64,000 nucleotides of DNA from Mucilaginibacter xinganensis (GTDB taxonomy: Bacteria; Bacteroidota; Bacteroidia; Sphingobacteriales; Sphingobacteriaceae), in contig JAMFSA010000009.1 in NCBI GenBank assembly GCA_026225055.1, positions 1 to 64,000 of the forward strand, written 5' to 3'. Below are positions 61,729 through 64,000 of the stretch, one piece after another. The stretch's first letter is position 1. Each line of letters starts with the position of its first letter. Position numbers and translations under genes: made by a program. A model generated the notes under the pieces. That model was not told where the DNA came from. It made no database searches and saw nothing but the letters and a program-made list of their open reading frames with translations.

Positions 61729-62045
61729 GAAGTCAAAACGTTATCTGATGTTTCAAAGGGTTAGATAATTGTTCAAAGGTAAACCTATTTATATTCTTCA
61801 TCAAACCAGAGGGTTTTACATTCGTCTGTTTAATGTCATATACTAAAATGGACAACAGAATAGTTGTTAAAAATTAGGAAATCGTTTTATCCATTTGAAT
61901 TCTACATGAATTACCGCGCAAAAATACTGTAGCATATTTGTAATATTTCGGCGTCAAGTTCAACAAAAATATGTAAATTCTGTTACTAAAGAGTAACAGT
62001 GCCACAGGTGATCTTCCCCGGTTTTAAAAGACAAAAAAAACGCTA
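61729..62045. other. Intergenic stretch of 317 bases
   Basis: It contains the mprF promoter near its left end. I find no gene, terminator or repeat in the rest. Confidence 0.6.
61774..61805 (-). promoter_or_regulatory. Bacteroidota-type promoter for the mprF-virJ-virJ operon
   Basis: On the minus strand TTTG (61805-61802), 20 bases, then TACCTTTG (61781-61774): both elements and the spacing match the primary-sigma consensus exactly. It lies 45 bases before the ATG at 61728. Confidence 0.7.
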
Positions 62046-62285
62046 ATGATATCAAAAAGCGGGTTTTTACTATGCGCGCCCACCTGGGCTACACACAAAA
62101 ATATACCATCAATTGATTCAGTACATTACAAGGCAAACAAAAGATTTAAAGGCGAAGCGCAGCAACTGGAGCATTACAAAAAGCCCGAGTTTAAAAATGA
62201 GAATAAGCAAGACCAAAAGCAAGCGCAGTCTAAGGAGGATGCGCCTGAAAAAAAGCAGCACAAAATCGCTAAAATGAAAGTTTAA
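62046..62285 (+). CDS. Small lysine/glutamine-rich hypothetical protein, doubtful
   Basis: A 79-residue frame: MISKSGFLLCAPTWATHKNI, then a highly charged second half (EFKNENKQDQKQAQSKEDAP) with no secondary pattern I recognise. It has no signal peptide or known domain. Codon use and composition do not clearly mark it as real; a low-complexity frame in a gap is equally possible. Confidence 0.3.
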   Translation: MISKSGFLLCAPTWATHKNIPSIDSVHYKANKRFKGEAQQLEHYKKPEFKNENKQDQKQAQSKEDAPEKKQHKIAKMKV

Positions 62286-62402
62286 TACTTAATTGCCCAA
62301 ATCTAATGACGGAGTTCTTTCCGTCTATTGTGATAAGGTTTCCTCTAAAAATACAAGGTTGTTGGCAGCAATGGTAGAACGATACCCAACAAAGAGCGAA
62401 CA

Positions 62403-62759
62403 TTATTTCCCGACAATCTTCTTTCTATGTGCAATTCCCCAATCCGTAAGATTACTGATGATGATTTGCAGCGTATCGCCGTGTTCCGTAAGTTCATATT
62501 GAACCGTTATGGGTTGTGTATCTAAAACGGTCCGTTTTACCAATTGGTTTATTTCCAATTCCTTTAATTCTTTGCTTAACATCCTGTTGGAAATTCCTTC
62601 TATATCATTCAAAATATCGGAAAATCGCCTTTTTTTGTAACAGCAAATAGACGAAATAATAGCAATCTTCCATTTCCCATTCAGCACGTCCATTGAATCC
62701 TGAACGGCTCTGATTCTTTTCTTTTGTTCCTGTTGGAACTCTTCTATTTTACAACTCAT
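62403..62759 (-). CDS. HxlR-family transcriptional regulator
   Basis: A 118-residue MarR/HxlR-type winged-helix repressor: VQDSMDVLNGKWKIAIISSI at the start, RRFSDILNDIEGISNRMLSK and KELEINQLVKRTVLDTQPIT, then VQYELTEHGDTLQIIISNLT. HxlR proteins usually regulate a neighbouring gene, often an oxidoreductase; here an SDR gene lies divergent at 63184, with a decayed HxlR copy between them. A CAGCTTTG about 41 bases upstream may be its -7 element. Confidence 0.9.
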   Translation of the reverse strand: MSCKIEEFQQEQKKRIRAVQDSMDVLNGKWKIAIISSICCYKKRRFSDILNDIEGISNRMLSKELKELEINQLVKRTVLDTQPITVQYELTEHGDTLQIIISNLTDWGIAHRKKIVGK

Positions 62760-62844
62760 AATGTTATTTGGTTACAACGATGATACTGTTACTTCAATAC
62801 AAAGCTGCAAATCCTCCTTAATTTAAATAGAAAACAAAATCCGG

Positions 62845-62878
62845 AAAGCCCTGTTGTTTAATCCAATAGGGCTTTTTT
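62845..62878 (+). terminator. Orphan terminator-like hairpin
   Basis: The stem AAGCCCT (62846-62852) and AGGGCTT (62868-62874), with the T run continuing to 62878. No plus-strand gene lies immediately upstream, so it may be a leftover from a deleted gene. Confidence 0.6.
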
Positions 62879-62994
62879 AAAACCTCATATTGAGGTATTA
62901 ACATTGGTTTCAGATACATTTTTTCAATATACTGTTCACAGGATTTTTTTAAACAGATACTTTAAAGCCCTTCGTATGTTTTGGAAAAAACACT

Positions 62995-63076
62995 ACCTCC
63001 CATTAGCGCGTCCATTGAATTTTGAACGGCTCTCTTTTTTCTTCCTGTGTTCTTGCAAATCTATAATCTGACACAT
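62995..63076 (-). pseudogene. Remnant of a second HxlR-type regulator (N-terminal codons)
   Basis: From an ATG at 63076 the minus strand reads GTTCAAAATTCAATGGACG, nearly the same as the intact HxlR gene's segment for VQDSMDV, and similar A-rich codons precede it. The frame is broken and only about 80 bases survive. A TAACTTTG box (63129-63122) keeps the spacing of the intact copy's promoter. This looks like a decayed duplicate. Confidence 0.6.
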
Positions 63077-63183
63077 CACAATGTTACTCTGTTACCTCTG
63101 TGTTACTGTTATCTTTCGGTACAAAGTTACTAAAGATAACTTTAATAGTCGACTTTTGTCACTCAATATTTAAAAAAGAAACA

Positions 63184-63936
63184 ATGAATAGATTAAAAAA
63201 TAAAGTAGTAGTTATTACAGGTGGTAATAGCGGCATTGGATTTGGCATTGCCCAAGAATTTAAAAATGAAGGTGCTAAAGGAGTTATTGTCGGCAGAAAT
63301 CAGAAAACTTTAGATAATGCTGTGGCTCAACTTGGCGATAATTTTATAGCCATAAATGCCGATGTAACCAACGTTGCCGACCTGGGCAGCGTGTTTAAAG
63401 AAACATCTGAAAAATTTGGTAAAATAGACGTGATTGTAGCCAATGCGGGTGCTGGAATTGTAGGAACTGTGGCAAGTTTAGGCGAAGCCGAGTTTGACAA
63501 GACAATTGATTTAAACCTGAAAAGTGTTTACTTCACTGTTCATAAAGCACTGCCTTATATAAATGATGGTGGCTCTATTATTCTTATCGGGTCAAATGCA
63601 GCACATCGTGCATATCCGAATTTTACGCTTTATGGTGCTGCAAAAGCGGCCGTAATCTTTTTTGCAAAAGGATTTTCAAGCGATCTTTTAGATAGAAAAA
63701 TCAGAGTAAATGTTATAACACCAGGTACAACAGATACACCAGCATTTGAACAGTTCGTTCCCGCAGAACAAATTGAAGGTATAAAAAAACACTTTGCCAG
63801 TGAAATGCCGATAGGCAGAATTGGGCAACCATCTGACATTGGTAAAACAGCGGTTTTCCTGGCTTCTGATGATTCTTCGTTTTTGCTTGGTGCTGAAATC
63901 CTCGTTGATGGTGGTATGACCTATTTGTCTAAATAA
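63184..63936 (+). CDS. Short-chain dehydrogenase/reductase (SDR)
   Basis: A 250-residue classical SDR from the ATG at 63184 (an upstream in-frame ATG at 63100 lies in the HxlR remnant's promoter region). Cofactor motif VVITGGNSGIGFG, NAG motif VIVANAGAGIVG, catalytic Ser in SIILIGSNA and YGAAKAA (Tyr-x-x-x-Lys), ending GAEILVDGGMTYLSK. It is NAD(P)-dependent; the substrate is unknown. Divergence from an HxlR regulator is a frequent arrangement for redox- or electrophile-induced reductases. Confidence 0.92.
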   Translation: MNRLKNKVVVITGGNSGIGFGIAQEFKNEGAKGVIVGRNQKTLDNAVAQLGDNFIAINADVTNVADLGSVFKETSEKFGKIDVIVANAGAGIVGTVASLGEAEFDKTIDLNLKSVYFTVHKALPYINDGGSIILIGSNAAHRAYPNFTLYGAAKAAVIFFAKGFSSDLLDRKIRVNVITPGTTDTPAFEQFVPAEQIEGIKKHFASEMPIGRIGQPSDIGKTAVFLASDDSSFLLGAEILVDGGMTYLSK

Positions 63937-63944
63937 TTGACCCC

Positions 63945-63974
63945 ACGGCGGCGAGAGTTTATAACTCGTGCCGT
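63945..63974. other. Hairpin downstream of the SDR gene
   Basis: ACGGC (63945-63949) pairs with GCCGT (63970-63974) around an inner CGAG/CTCG pairing. It may be a terminator without a T run or an upstream leader structure; an ATG at 63998-64000 could start the next gene. Confidence 0.4.
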
Positions 63975-64000
63975 TAAATAATTAAAAAAAATCAAAAATG

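Larger units (their letters stand above)
62760..63183. other. Intergenic region with an HxlR remnant and an orphan terminator
   Basis: This 424-base gap between the HxlR and SDR genes holds a plus-strand hairpin with T run (62845-62878) and the decayed HxlR start (62995-63076). The layout suggests a gene was lost between them. Confidence 0.6.

Overview
The window looks like chromosome of a Bacteroidota member of the Sphingobacteriaceae, most likely close to Mucilaginibacter or Pedobacter. That rests on four SusC/RagA receptors and three SusD-type lipoproteins (plus the start of a fourth), FecR/ECF-sigma control modules, a fused CcoN-CcoO oxidase subunit, TAnnTTTG-type promoters, LytS/LytTR regulators and a DUF4249 lipoprotein. 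I see no rRNA, tRNA, CRISPR array, transposase or phage gene.

Layout. (1) 1-6909, minus strand: ECF sigma, FecR, STN-type SusC and the first codons of a SusD-like lipoprotein, preceded by a ROK regulator. (2) 7045-8333: repeat-rich stretch with a 40-bp inverted repeat, other hairpins and two small unknown genes. (3) 8645-15720, minus: SusC, SusD and a GH92 alpha-mannosidase, with a hairpin just before the GH92 start. (4) 16052-22751, plus: ECF sigma, FecR, STN-type SusC and SusD, divergent from locus 3. (5) 22928-32141, minus: ECF sigma, FecR, STN-type SusC, SusD, a YdcF/DUF218 protein and an unrecognised secreted protein. (6) 32413-35044: SnoaL-like protein, GNAT, Mug glycosylase and two decayed gene remnants. 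(7) 35180-49779: a microaerobic respiration and heme block: ccoI, ccoS, fused ccoNO, ccoQ, ccoP, ccoG (broken by an in-frame TAG), ccoH, a TauE/SafE-like assembly protein, a small membrane protein, hemH, hemN, a D-lactate dehydrogenase-like gene, a response regulator fused to a CRP/FNR domain, and a FixL-like heme-PAS kinase. (8) 50020-55154, plus: LytS-type kinase, LytTR regulator, TonB receptor and DUF4249 lipoprotein. (9) 55741-61728: two outer-membrane barrel proteins, then an MprF-like aminoacyl-phosphatidylglycerol synthase overlapping two tandem VirJ/AcvB-like hydrolases. (10) 62046-64000: HxlR regulator, a decayed second HxlR copy, and an SDR oxidoreductase.

How it works together. The most coherent unit is block 7. 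A FixL-like kinase carries the PAS motifs that hold oxygen-sensing heme in rhizobial FixL. Its ATGA-overlapping partner fuses a FixJ-like receiver directly to a FixK/FNR-like DNA-binding domain. Four near-identical dyads, AAAAGTGA-N6-TCACTTTT or close variants, are centred 78.5-81.5 bp upstream of the start codons of ccoI, the small membrane protein gene, the D-LDH gene and the kinase gene itself. I infer a shortened FixL-FixJ-FixK cascade driving the high-affinity oxidase, its assembly genes, anaerobic heme synthesis and fermentation. The second notable unit is mprF-virJ-virJ, which resembles the lpiA-acvB pairing of a lysyl-phosphatidylglycerol synthase with its hydrolase in alphaproteobacteria.
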